Source: an uncultured Aquimarina sp. (lineage in GTDB: Bacteria; Bacteroidota; Bacteroidia; Flavobacteriales; Flavobacteriaceae). From it: 62,733 nt of DNA. The DNA is taken from the NCBI GenBank assembly GCA_947492105.1, contig CANLMN010000025.1, positions 1 to 62,733 of the forward strand, written 5' to 3'. Made by a program: the position numbers and the translations under genes. The notes beneath the pieces were generated by a model. That model saw nothing but the letters and a program-made list of their open reading frames with translations. It was not told where the DNA came from and made no database searches. This document shows, in pieces, positions 7,207 to 14,320 of this stretch. Numbering within the stretch: position 1 is the first letter of the stretch; every line of letters starts with the position of its first letter.

Positions 7207-8542
7207 ATTCGTGCCATTTTAAGTCTTCTAAATTTCCTAAAAAAGGAATTGAGCCATATCTACCATTAAGATAACCTTTTCTAATATCAATCGTTTTGTG
7301 TTCTTTAAAGTCACTCAATGAGTACAAGTCAGTAGAGCCGTTCATATCTTTTTCAGAAAACCAGATTTCATCTTGTCTAAATATTTCTTGGTCTAACAAG
7401 TTAGATTCGTGTGTTGTGAATATCAATTGTCCTCGGGTGTTGTTGTCCAGTGAGAATTTTTTGATAAGTTTTTTTATTAAAAGAGGATGTATACTTCTTT
7501 CTATTTCGTCAACTATGTATACTTTTTCTGATGAAATTACATTCTTGAAAGCAGGCACGAAATCTAATAATCTAACTGTTCCATCTGATTCCTCGTCTAA
7601 ATCAAAAAAAGCAGAATTGTTACTTGAAGAATGCTCAACTTTTAAAGTTTTAACCCAAATTGTATCATTCTCCTTTACTAAAATCAATTCATCACCTCGT
7701 CTACTTCTTAATCCTATCATTTTTTTAGGTGAATCTTCAACCTCTTTTATCAATTTGTCAAGTTCATTCTCATTATCTTCCCCGAAGAATTCTCGAATGT
7801 TCTTTTTTTCTGTTTCTAAAGATTTAATACCAATGTTAAAAGAGCACATTAAATCCTCTGCATATTTTTTAAATTCAATATCAGTATCAATTTTATGAGC
7901 TAATGCTCTTGGTTTTGAATCTGGCGTTATGATTTGAAGCGTTTCAGAAAACCATTCATAAGCTTTCTTTACATCTTTTAAAAATTTGTTATCTCTGTTA
8001 GATAATAACTTTAATACCGGTTCATTTGGCTTTACAAATTCCTCTAATAAGACCTCTTTAAGAACCTGACTTTTTTCATCATTTTCAAATGCATCAAGAA
8101 ATTTAATTGTAGTTTTTTGGTCAACGGTCTTTCTTTCATAAATTAACTTATCGTCTTTTTTGCCTAATCCAGACACATACAATTCCTCGGTTGATATCTT
8201 ATCCTCAGAAAGTACTATTCCATAGTATAAAGGTGTATTATCTTGAATAAATTCGATAGCTAGGATTTGCTCCTTTTGATTTCCGAACTTATACTGCGTA
8301 TCTTTTAATTTAAATGGAATTTCCTCTCTCGTTACCAGATTTTGAAACTGAAACAAAGATTTTATCAAATTTGATTTTCCAGCACCGTTTGCGCCATAAA
8401 TAGATGAAAGTTTGAGTATTTCAAATCCATCTACATTATACTTATGGTCTTGTAGAGTCTTTAATCTCTTATTCGGTATTGTAGTAAACTCTTTTCTCTC
8501 TCCAAAAGAGAACATATTTTCTATTACAAATCTTATCAACAT
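7190..8542 (-). CDS. RloA-like AAA/ABC-type ATPase
   Basis: 450 aa. Walker A is YGANGAGKSNL (residues 49-59) after a typical ABC/SMC-like N-terminal strand pair. Walker B-like KVYIVDEIERSIHPLL and the downstream TTHESNLLD (switch His) are near the C-terminus, with an all-helical insert between. This is the AAA15/AAA21 ATPase architecture of OLD, PARIS AriA and RloA proteins. Expected role: an ATP-dependent sensor that controls the RloB-like nuclease encoded directly downstream. It has its own promoter inside a 15-bp inverted repeat (8549-8638), in addition to the array promoter of the adjoining spacer. Confidence 0.82.
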   Translation of the reverse strand: MLIRFVIENMFSFGERKEFTTIPNKRLKTLQDHKYNVDGFEILKLSSIYGANGAGKSNLIKSLFQFQNLVTREEIPFKLKDTQYKFGNQKEQILAIEFIQDNTPLYYGIVLSEDKISTEELYVSGLGKKDDKLIYERKTVDQKTTIKFLDAFENDEKSQVLKEVLLEEFVKPNEPVLKLLSNRDNKFLKDVKKAYEWFSETLQIITPDSKPRALAHKIDTDIEFKKYAEDLMCSFNIGIKSLETEKKNIREFFGEDNENELDKLIKEVEDSPKKMIGLRSRRGDELILVKENDTIWVKTLKVEHSSSNNSAFFDLDEESDGTVRLLDFVPAFKNVISSEKVYIVDEIERSIHPLLIKKLIKKFSLDNNTRGQLIFTTHESNLLDQEIFRQDEIWFSEKDMNGSTDLYSLSDFKEHKTIDIRKGYLNGRYGSIPFLGNLEDLKWHEYDFNK

Positions 8543-8548
8543 AATTTT

Positions 8549-8638
8549 ACGTGATTATTTCACGCAAATATACTGAAAGAATTTGATTTTGTAAATATTA
8601 AATGATTGAATCTTCTTCTTTAGGTGAAATAATCACGT
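8549..8638. repeat. 15-bp perfect inverted repeat around rloA promoter
   Basis: ACGTGATTATTTCAC (8549-8563) and GTGAAATAATCACGT (8624-8638) are exact reverse complements separated by 60 bp. The 60-bp middle contains the rloA-proximal promoter. Possible readings are an invertible promoter, paired operator sites, or a long 5' leader stem; no recombinase for it is visible nearby. Confidence 0.8.
8565..8595 (-). promoter_or_regulatory. rloA cassette-internal promoter
   Basis: Minus strand TTTA (8592-8595), 19 bases, TATATTTG (8565-8572): good match to TTTG/TAnnTTTG. Transcription would begin about 15 bases before the rloA ATG, inside the left arm of the inverted repeat. Confidence 0.65.
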
Positions 8639-8657
8639 TTTCAGTATGAAACACAAC

Positions 8658-9213
8658 GTAAGAATATGGTTACCATGGTAACCATATTTCCATTATATAA
8701 TTCACAAATCTAACAGATTTCAATCAAAAACAAAGTCTTGTATATTGTTTAAGTGATATTTAATCAGATTTTTATAGATATATAGAGCATGTCGTGAGAT
8801 GAATTATCAGGCTCTGGATACACCCATAATTATAGATTACCCAAAATCATTTGTAAACGCTTATAAACGACTACAAGTACAACAAGTACCTCAATGGAGA
8901 TCTACTAATTAATGGGTTTTGGATCATTGTATAGTAGCCGTGACACCCTACGACCAGAAATGCAAAAAACCAAAGGCCTGCAAACAGGTAAAAGACAATT
9001 GCTATATCCCTATGAAGTACGAATGATTTTTGAGGCGTTTGGGGTGGGGAGTTAATGGGTATTGGGAAATAATTACGTTTCTAGAAGCAAAATCCTATTT
9101 TTAACCCCCAAAATAGCATCTCCAAAATCGTTTTCCCCCATATGCACCTTATGCAAGTGGCGGATCAGTCAACTGGACCTATAGCGTTTGCCTATCGGCA
9201 CGCCATATGCCTA
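8658..9213 (-). repeat. Cassette spacer copy R3
   Basis: Spacer between macro-domain and RloAB-like cassettes. It carries a 26-bp perfect palindrome at 8663-8688 centred on GGTTACCATGGTAACC, a promoter at 8705-8734, the conserved 40-codon frame, and the end-side imperfect palindrome at 9175-9211. The middle differs from R2 around 8995-9080, where the copy holds a private segment. Confidence 0.87.
8705..8734 (-). promoter_or_regulatory. Spacer-borne promoter for RloAB-like cassette
   Basis: Minus strand TTTG (8731-8734), 18 bases, TAGATTTG (8705-8712). It reads through the palindrome at 8663-8688 and then the internal rloA promoter region. Confidence 0.72.
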
Positions 9214-9231
9214 GTTATTGTAAGCAGTTTT

Positions 9232-9687
9232 TTATTTTCCATACTCAACAAATGTGTGATTTTCTCCTTCTAATTCTTGGTCAATAATATCCGAAATGAT
9301 ATTCCAATTTCCGCCTGCAAGTCCAGCTCCAATCGCAGGATAACCAATTCTCAAACCAGAAAATTTTTCTTTTACAATTCCAAACACTTTTCGAATTGCG
9401 TCATAATCTGCTTTTTTTCCAGTTCCTCTCCAGTTGAATTGTGTGTATCCATTTACAATAATTAATTTTCCGTTATACGTTTCTGATTCCGCATAACTGA
9501 TAGTTCCGAGTTTTGATTCGTTTCCCTTTTCAGTTTTCAAATCCGCTTTATATGCTTCTGGAAATTTCTGTTTTATAGTTTTGGCAATTCCAGCACCCAT
9601 TGTGCAAAAACAATTACATCCGTGAATTATTAAATCAAATTCTCCTTCAATTGCTAATTCTATTAAATTTCCTTTTATTTTTCTCAA
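9232..9687 (-). CDS. Macro domain protein
   Basis: 151 aa, a single macro domain: KGNLIELA at the N-terminus, LIIHGCNCFCTMGAGIAK (residues 20-36, ADP-ribose-binding loop with Asn25 and the GAGIA loop), YPAIGAGLAGGNW as the phosphate loop. Closest in pattern to the short TARG1/Poa1-like macro proteins that remove ADP-ribose from nucleic acid or protein, or 1''-phosphate from ADP-ribose. The first codon appears to be TTG (9687); the next in-frame ATG would cut into the fold. As a lone cassette gene beside defence and toxin genes it may act as an antidote to an ADP-ribosylating toxin; that is inference. Confidence 0.85.
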   Translation of the reverse strand: MRKIKGNLIELAIEGEFDLIIHGCNCFCTMGAGIAKTIKQKFPEAYKADLKTEKGNESKLGTISYAESETYNGKLIIVNGYTQFNWRGTGKKADYDAIRKVFGIVKEKFSGLRIGYPAIGAGLAGGNWNIISDIIDQELEGENHTFVEYGK

Positions 9688-9715
9688 ATGACGGTTTGTT
9701 TAAATGGCTTACAAC

Positions 9716-10192
9716 AATGTTGTAATAGCAATTGCTATTACATTCCATGTATTTACTACAAATCTAACAGATTTCAATCAAAAACAAAGTCTTGTATATT
9801 GTTTAAGTGATATTTAATCAGATTTTTATAGATATATAGAGCATGTCGTGAGATGAACTATCAGACTCTGGATACACCCATAATTATAGATTAACCAAAA
9901 TCATTTGTAAATGTTTGTAAGCACTTGTAAACGATTACAGGTACAACAAGTACCTTAATGGTGATCTACTAATTGATGGGTTTTGCATCATTGTGTAGTA
10001 GCCGTGACACCCTACGACCAGAAATACAAAAAACCAAAGGCCTCCCAAAAGACCAAAAACACTGCTACTCCAATAGCAGAACACTATTTTTAACCCCAAA
10101 AAAATCATCGCCAAAATCGTTTTCCCCCTTATCGAAGTGGCGGATCAGTCAACAGGCATATAGCGTTTGCCTATCGGCACGCCATATGCCTA
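9716..10192 (-). repeat. Cassette spacer copy R4
   Basis: Spacer between nuclease-like and macro cassettes, about 477 bp. It retains promoter (9759-9788), the conserved frame and the end palindrome (10155-10190) but lacks the segment around GGAAATAATTAGCAATAAATG seen in R2 and R5. Its gene-proximal palindrome, at 9721-9742 (TGTAATAGCAATTGC…), differs completely in sequence from those of R2, R3 and R5 yet is again perfect (22 bp). Confidence 0.87.
9759..9788 (-). promoter_or_regulatory. Spacer-borne promoter for macro cassette
   Basis: Minus strand TTTG (9785-9788), 18 bases, TAGATTTG (9759-9766), directed at the macro domain gene. Confidence 0.75.
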
Positions 10193-10212
10193 GTTATTTA
10201 GCCACCGTTTTT

Positions 10213-11235
10213 TTAGATGACTCTTTTCAATTTCAAATCTTTAAGTCTAATCCTATGACGAAATAAAAAACCTTTCCAATGCTCGACAACTTTATCAATA
10301 TTTTCTGTTCTCAATTTCTTCGGAAAGTTTGTTACAAATTGTTTTATAACAAGTTTGGGTGCTCTTTTAGTTAGTGTCGTAACTTCTTTGGGTTTTTCTT
10401 CCGAACTCTCTTTAGCAATGAATTTTTTAGATTTAGAATGATAATAAAGTGCATATGCATTCTCTAAATCTGAATAGACTTTCTTAAAAGGAATTAACTC
10501 TAGTTCACGATAGAATCCTTCTATAATCTCTAAATTAAATTCGTCAAATTCAAATCTGGCACAAGTTGACAATTGATAACCATAAATTAACCTTTCGTGG
10601 TCTATTTGTCTACCTGTTTTATCCATTGACATATACATACAAGGCATAATCGTTCCAAAAGTATTAACTCCAAATATTCCTTCCGCACCACTTTTAATTC
10701 CACTAATCATTTGATAGGAAATCATTTCATTTCTTTCTTGAATATCCCAATAGATAGGCCATATATCAAGGCCTTGTCCGTCCGAACCTGTTTGGAAAAG
10801 AGAAAATCTATTTGATAAAGCCCACATCTCAAATGGTGTTTCTTGAACTTCGTCTTTAATACTTACATCTGCAGGAAAGTATAAAACTATATATCCATTT
10901 TTTAGATTCCAATCACTTCCTAGATTTGAGAATTCTGGTATTCCAGGTGTTCCACATATTAAAGCTACGCTTGTATTTGTTCCTGTAGCTACTTTATAAC
11001 ACTTTTCAATTTCTTCAATTGATGGTTTGTTAGGTTTTATTTCTACGTATAAATCTACTTTTTTAGCACCAAAAGATTGAATTAGAAAATCTGTCAAATA
11101 TCTTGTGTTTCCTAATTCAAAACCTTCAGTTTCATATTCCCAACCAATATCAATGGAATCAAAAAAAATAGCCCATCTTGCTTCAAGTCTACTTCTAAAT
11201 CTTCTTCCTTTGTATATTGTTTGTATGGCTTTCAT
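10213..11235 (-). CDS. PD-(D/E)XK nuclease-like protein
   Basis: 340 aa. The N-terminal ~70 residues show a PD-(D/E)XK-like core: FRSRLEARWAIFFD (Glu18), WEYETEGFEL, YLTDFLI (Asp49) and LYVEIKP (Glu65-x-Lys67). This FRSRLEARWA module is known from phage and mobile-element endonuclease-like proteins. The remaining ~270 residues are soluble, without a motif I recognise, ending in a basic tail (RHRIRLKDLKLKRV) that could contact DNA. It is the first cassette of the array in the direction of transcription. Defence against foreign DNA is a plausible role but not shown. Confidence 0.68.
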   Translation of the reverse strand: MKAIQTIYKGRRFRSRLEARWAIFFDSIDIGWEYETEGFELGNTRYLTDFLIQSFGAKKVDLYVEIKPNKPSIEEIEKCYKVATGTNTSVALICGTPGIPEFSNLGSDWNLKNGYIVLYFPADVSIKDEVQETPFEMWALSNRFSLFQTGSDGQGLDIWPIYWDIQERNEMISYQMISGIKSGAEGIFGVNTFGTIMPCMYMSMDKTGRQIDHERLIYGYQLSTCARFEFDEFNLEIIEGFYRELELIPFKKVYSDLENAYALYYHSKSKKFIAKESSEEKPKEVTTLTKRAPKLVIKQFVTNFPKKLRTENIDKVVEHWKGFLFRHRIRLKDLKLKRVI

Positions 11236-11251
11236 TCAAATGGTGGCTAAC

Positions 11252-11740
11252 GTAAGAATATAGTTACCATGGTAACTATATTTCCATTATATAATTCACA
11301 AATCTAACAGATTTCAATCAAAAACAAAGTCTTGTATATTCTTTAAATGATATTTAATCAGATCTTTATAGATATATAGAGCATGTCGTGAGATGAGTTA
11401 TCAGACTCTGGATACACCCATAATTATAGATTACCCAAAATCATTTGTAAATGTTTGTAAACGCTTATAAACGACTACAAGTACAACAAGTGTCTCAATG
11501 GAGATATGCTAATTGACGGGTTTTGTGTCATTGTATAGTAGCCGTGACACCCTACGACCAGAAATACAAAAAACCAAAGGTCTCCAAACAGGCAAAAGAC
11601 AGCTCCATTGCTAATGGAAATAATTAGCAATAAATGGCATAATATTAGGAGTTTAATCACTATAAATCCCTAAGAATATAGTTTTTAACACCAAAAACAC
11701 TGCTACTCCAATAGCAGGACGCTATTTTTAACTCTCAAAA
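11252..11740 (-). repeat. Cassette spacer copy R5, truncated at array edge
   Basis: Upstream-most spacer copy. It has a perfect palindrome at 11257-11282 centred on GTTACCATGGTAAC, the promoter (11299-11328) and a 61-codon open frame with ATG (11475-11660). Similarity to the other copies stops near 11740, just after the conserved GACGCTATTTTTAACT stretch, so the end-side palindrome is missing and no further cassette follows on this side. Confidence 0.85.
11299..11328 (-). promoter_or_regulatory. Spacer-borne promoter for nuclease-like cassette
   Basis: Minus strand TTTG (11325-11328), 18 bases, TAGATTTG (11299-11306), directed at the PD-(D/E)XK-like gene. Confidence 0.75.
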
Positions 11741-12175
11741 TTTTATAGAGCTGTAATATTTTATTAAAAACAAAAGAATTATGTGTTATTTAGCATAAAA
11801 TCGATCTACAATAAGGTATAAGGAGTTTTTGAGGGATGTAGGAGGGGAGTTACTCAAAATAATATAACAATCAACAATAGTTTGTAGGGTAAGACCCTAC
11901 TTGGAGTACTGTTTTTAAGTTGTTGTTTATCAGTAGTATCATTTCCAAAAAGGCAATATTTTTGATACAAATATGGCATATGTAGCATTTTGGCAGCAAT
12001 AATTGTAAGAATATTCCTCTATTATGTATGTTTTTTGGTGCAAAAAAGGGGCAAAAGTACCACAAAAATATAAAAAAAAACATAGGGCAAAATCGCTTGT
12101 AACCTCTTATTTTTGGTTACAAATCAGCAGTTTACATAAACTGCTTTAGTATCTAATTTTTTTAAAAAAACAATC
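11741..12175. other. Array edge, no gene recognised
   Basis: AT-rich, no convincing coding frame on either strand. A small stem GTAGGGTAAGACCCTAC lies near 11884, GTAACC … GGTTAC near 12099-12117, and AGCAGTTTA-CA-TAAACTGCT at 12126-12145, whose 8-bp stem GCAGTTTA is shared with the short spacer at 4657-4682. No integrase gene is present where an integron would have one. Confidence 0.5.
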
Positions 12176-12334
12176 ATGAGTATCAAAAAAAAAATAGTTA
12201 AGATTTCTTTTATATTTTTAGCTTTTGCAGCAATCACATCATGTACAGCCCCTGAGGTTGAGGATGGAAGTGAAAATAGGAACTATGATGAACAACAATT
12301 TTTTACCGGAAAAGACGAAGCTGAAGAACGTTAA
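12176..12334 (+). CDS. Small lipoprotein (52 aa)
   Basis: ATG at 12176 opens a 52-codon frame: a Lys-rich start, the hydrophobic run ISFIFLAFAAITSC with a clear lipobox (AITSC), then a short acidic tail (…EVEDGSENRNYDEQQ). The gene overlaps the start of the following membrane protein by about 50 bases in another frame, which suggests coupling. Function unknown. Confidence 0.6.
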   Translation: MSIKKKIVKISFIFLAFAAITSCTAPEVEDGSENRNYDEQQFFTGKDEAEER

Positions 12335-12983
12335 GTATTTTTTTGTTGGATTACTATTTTGTATAGTTGCAGCAACACCAATATTACATACTTTTTTGCC
12401 TAAAAATGTAGATTATTGCTATGATAAAACCGATATTATTCTGACGGAAGGCTTGAATAGTTTTGAAGGTGTAGATATTTATATATCCAATGGAAAAATT
12501 GTAAAGGTTCAAAAAATTAATTCTGAAGTTATAAATAAAATCTTTGGATGGAGTAACTGGAGGAAATTCTTATTATTAGGGTCGCCATATTTTTGTTTGG
12601 CGACCCTTTCTATTTTTTCCTTCTGGGTATTTTTGAAGAAAAATAGAGATGAATATTTTAAGAGAACAGTTTTAGTGGTCTTAAGCTTTTTTAGTTTTGT
12701 CTCAGTATACTTTTCTATTTATGCATTGTTACCAAAGAATGAAATGCCATATTCTACTTATTATATACTTTTATTTATAGCAAGTATAGCATTAAACTTA
12801 GGGGGATACAATTTCTTTAAGTTTGTCAAGGCAAAATCTTATAGCATAGATAATTTGATGATAAAAATTAGAAGTCTAACTAGATTTATATCAGAGGATA
12901 TTTATACTAAATATATAGCAAAGGCAGATCAAAAGAACTATTTGATCGATATGGCCAAAAATTATAAAGAACTCAACAATTAA
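12285..12983 (+). CDS. Four-TM membrane protein of unknown function
   Basis: About 232 aa from the ATG-ATG pair at 12285/12288, preceded by TAGGA. Hydrophobic segments are FFVGLLFCIVAATPILHTF, LLLGSPYFCLATLSIFSFW, TVLVVLSFFSFVSVYFSIY and YYILLFIASIALNLGGY, with a ~60-residue loop between the first two and a basic cytosolic tail. I do not recognise the family. A more upstream ATG (12225) would lie in the lipoprotein gene and is less likely. Confidence 0.6.
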   Translation: MMNNNFLPEKTKLKNVKYFFVGLLFCIVAATPILHTFLPKNVDYCYDKTDIILTEGLNSFEGVDIYISNGKIVKVQKINSEVINKIFGWSNWRKFLLLGSPYFCLATLSIFSFWVFLKKNRDEYFKRTVLVVLSFFSFVSVYFSIYALLPKNEMPYSTYYILLFIASIALNLGGYNFFKFVKAKSYSIDNLMIKIRSLTRFISEDIYTKYIAKADQKNYLIDMAKNYKELNN

Positions 12984-12993
12984 AAAATAGGTG

Positions 12994-13209
12994 ATGAAGA
13001 AGTCGGAAGTATCTAAGGTTATCTCTCAAGCTGCTAAAAGTGGATTTATTGAGAGTGAAATAAACGACAAAGTTCAAGAACGAATCGACGATATACTCAA
13101 AGAAGAAATTAAATCAGAGAAAAACGAGATTAAAAAAATTATTAGAGAAAAGTTTGATGGTAATTATGACTTGGTTCAGGCATTTTACAGAAAACAGCTG
13201 TCGTACTAA
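12994..13209 (+). CDS. Small charged helical protein (71-72 aa)
   Basis: Starts 10 bases after the membrane protein; a GTG directly before the ATG is an alternative start. The product is almost entirely charged helix (NDKVQERIDDILKEEIKSEK) and has no hydrophobic segment. It is probably translated with the two upstream genes. No family recognised. Confidence 0.5.
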   Translation: MKKSEVSKVISQAAKSGFIESEINDKVQERIDDILKEEIKSEKNEIKKIIREKFDGNYDLVQAFYRKQLSY

Positions 13210-13211
13210 CA

Positions 13212-13595
13212 TCAATTATCCAAAAAATCCTCTAGGGCGGTTTTATCTTGTACAAGTTTGAGAAGTCTCTTGGCTACTTGTTTTTCAATGATGTTAGAAA
13301 CAGTCGGATTTTTCAAGACCTCTTTTTCATTCTCACTAAAAAACTGACCAAAATCCCTAATCTTCTCTTTCAGAGCTATGTCCTTAACGGACTCAAAAAA
13401 GGAATCTTCAACCTCATTATCAAGCCTGAAATATCTTGTTAATTCTTTTACCTGTAATGGATTTAGCTTCTTATTGTTGACTGCCATTCTCATAGCATCT
13501 TTCTTCAAATTCAATGGTTTCCCCAAATCTTCAAAGGTAAGACCGTTATCAGCCTTAAAAGATGCAAGTTTTCCATAAAAATCCATTAGAATCAT
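13212..13595 (-). CDS. Xre-like HTH protein
   Basis: 127 aa (124 from the second ATG at 13586). The N-terminal half, LASFKADNGLTFEDLGKPLN followed by KKDAMRMAVNNKKLNPLQV, fits a divergent Xre/Cro helix-turn-helix; the rest is helical and may dimerise. It converges with the small charged protein gene, leaving only two bases between the stops. A palindrome, CGAAATATATTTCG at 13646-13659, upstream of its start is a candidate operator. Similar small regulators are common in Flavobacteriia. Confidence 0.6.
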   Translation of the reverse strand: MILMDFYGKLASFKADNGLTFEDLGKPLNLKKDAMRMAVNNKKLNPLQVKELTRYFRLDNEVEDSFFESVKDIALKEKIRDFGQFFSENEKEVLKNPTVSNIIEKQVAKRLLKLVQDKTALEDFLDN

Positions 13596-13645
13596 GATAT
13601 TAATAGAAAAATATTTCTCTAAACAAGTTTGTTTTCTTAAATTAG

Positions 13646-13659
13646 CGAAATATATTTCG
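13646..13659. promoter_or_regulatory. Candidate operator palindrome
   Basis: CGAAATATATTTCG is a perfect 14-bp palindrome in the 184-bp gap between two divergent small HTH genes. Its TATATTTC half resembles a TAnnTTTG box on the minus strand, so binding there could repress the Xre-like gene. Confidence 0.4.
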
Positions 13660-13779
13660 GTTATTGATTGTATTTACATTCAAATGTATATAAAATTACA
13701 CTAATGTCTGAGTAAACAGAAATATAATCCGAGGATACCAAGGCTTTTTTGAGAGTAAGGCTGCAATAGTATATCGACA

Positions 13780-13971
13780 ATGAAAGACCAAAAACGAGCA
13801 AGGGTAGAAAACTGGTTGAATAGGCATTTTGATTTGATAAATAGCCAAAGATTTGAGCGGGAGCTGAATATCCCTAGAGGTACCCTACAGAAAAGCGTTC
13901 GTTATGGTAGACGGCTTAGCGATTCTCGAATTAATGCTTTATTTGGTTTATTGAAGAAAATGCGAATTTGA
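13780..13971 (+). CDS. Small HTH-like protein (63 aa)
   Basis: 63 aa, strongly basic. LNRHFDLINSQRFERELNI followed by PRGTLQKSVRYGRRLSDSRI reads as a compact helix-turn-helix with the recognition helix near GTLQKSV. It is transcribed away from the Xre-like gene. Likely a small DNA-binding regulator; target unknown. Confidence 0.55.
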   Translation: MKDQKRARVENWLNRHFDLINSQRFERELNIPRGTLQKSVRYGRRLSDSRINALFGLLKKMRI

Positions 13972-14320
13972 AATGAGACCAAATTTTTAGAAAAATTAGA
14001 GGAAATACAAAAAGATACTTTGATAGAGGATAGAATGTGAGAGTAGAGTGACTACTAAATGAGTTTTTTCTATACAGAACGATAAAATAATCATTTTGAT
14101 ACAAATGCTAAGGCACACCAAGACAATATGACATCAGAACAAGACAGTACCTATGGTGTCCTGTATTAATTAGAGGATCTATAAATTACACGGAGACCTA
14201 ATATGATCAACAAGGTTTATTGTATATGGTATCTGATCAAAACTCTTATGGATAGTACCAAGGTCAGGGTGGTTTGATTTCTAGAAATTTTGGATCACAC
14301 AAAAACAAACAAATCGACAA
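13972..14320. other. Intergenic stretch, nothing recognised
   Basis: About 350 bp without a convincing frame. The segment ACCTATGGTGTCCTGTATTA around 14150 looks like decayed coding sequence but cannot be assigned. Confidence 0.35.

Noticed and set aside
6550-8542. Gabija or retron assignment for the ATPase/TOPRIM pair
   Set aside because: GajA fuses ATPase and TOPRIM in one protein and Gabija needs a UvrD-like helicase; no msr/msd or retron RT is present (the nearby RT is a group II intron type).
1-11740. CRISPR array
   Set aside because: Repeats are hundreds of bases long and separated by whole genes; there are no short regular spacers and no cas genes.
1-11740. Classical integron with canonical attC
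   Set aside because: Boundaries such as GTTGTAAGCC do not fit GTTRRRY, the spacers are far longer than known attC sites and no IntI is visible; therefore only called integron-like.
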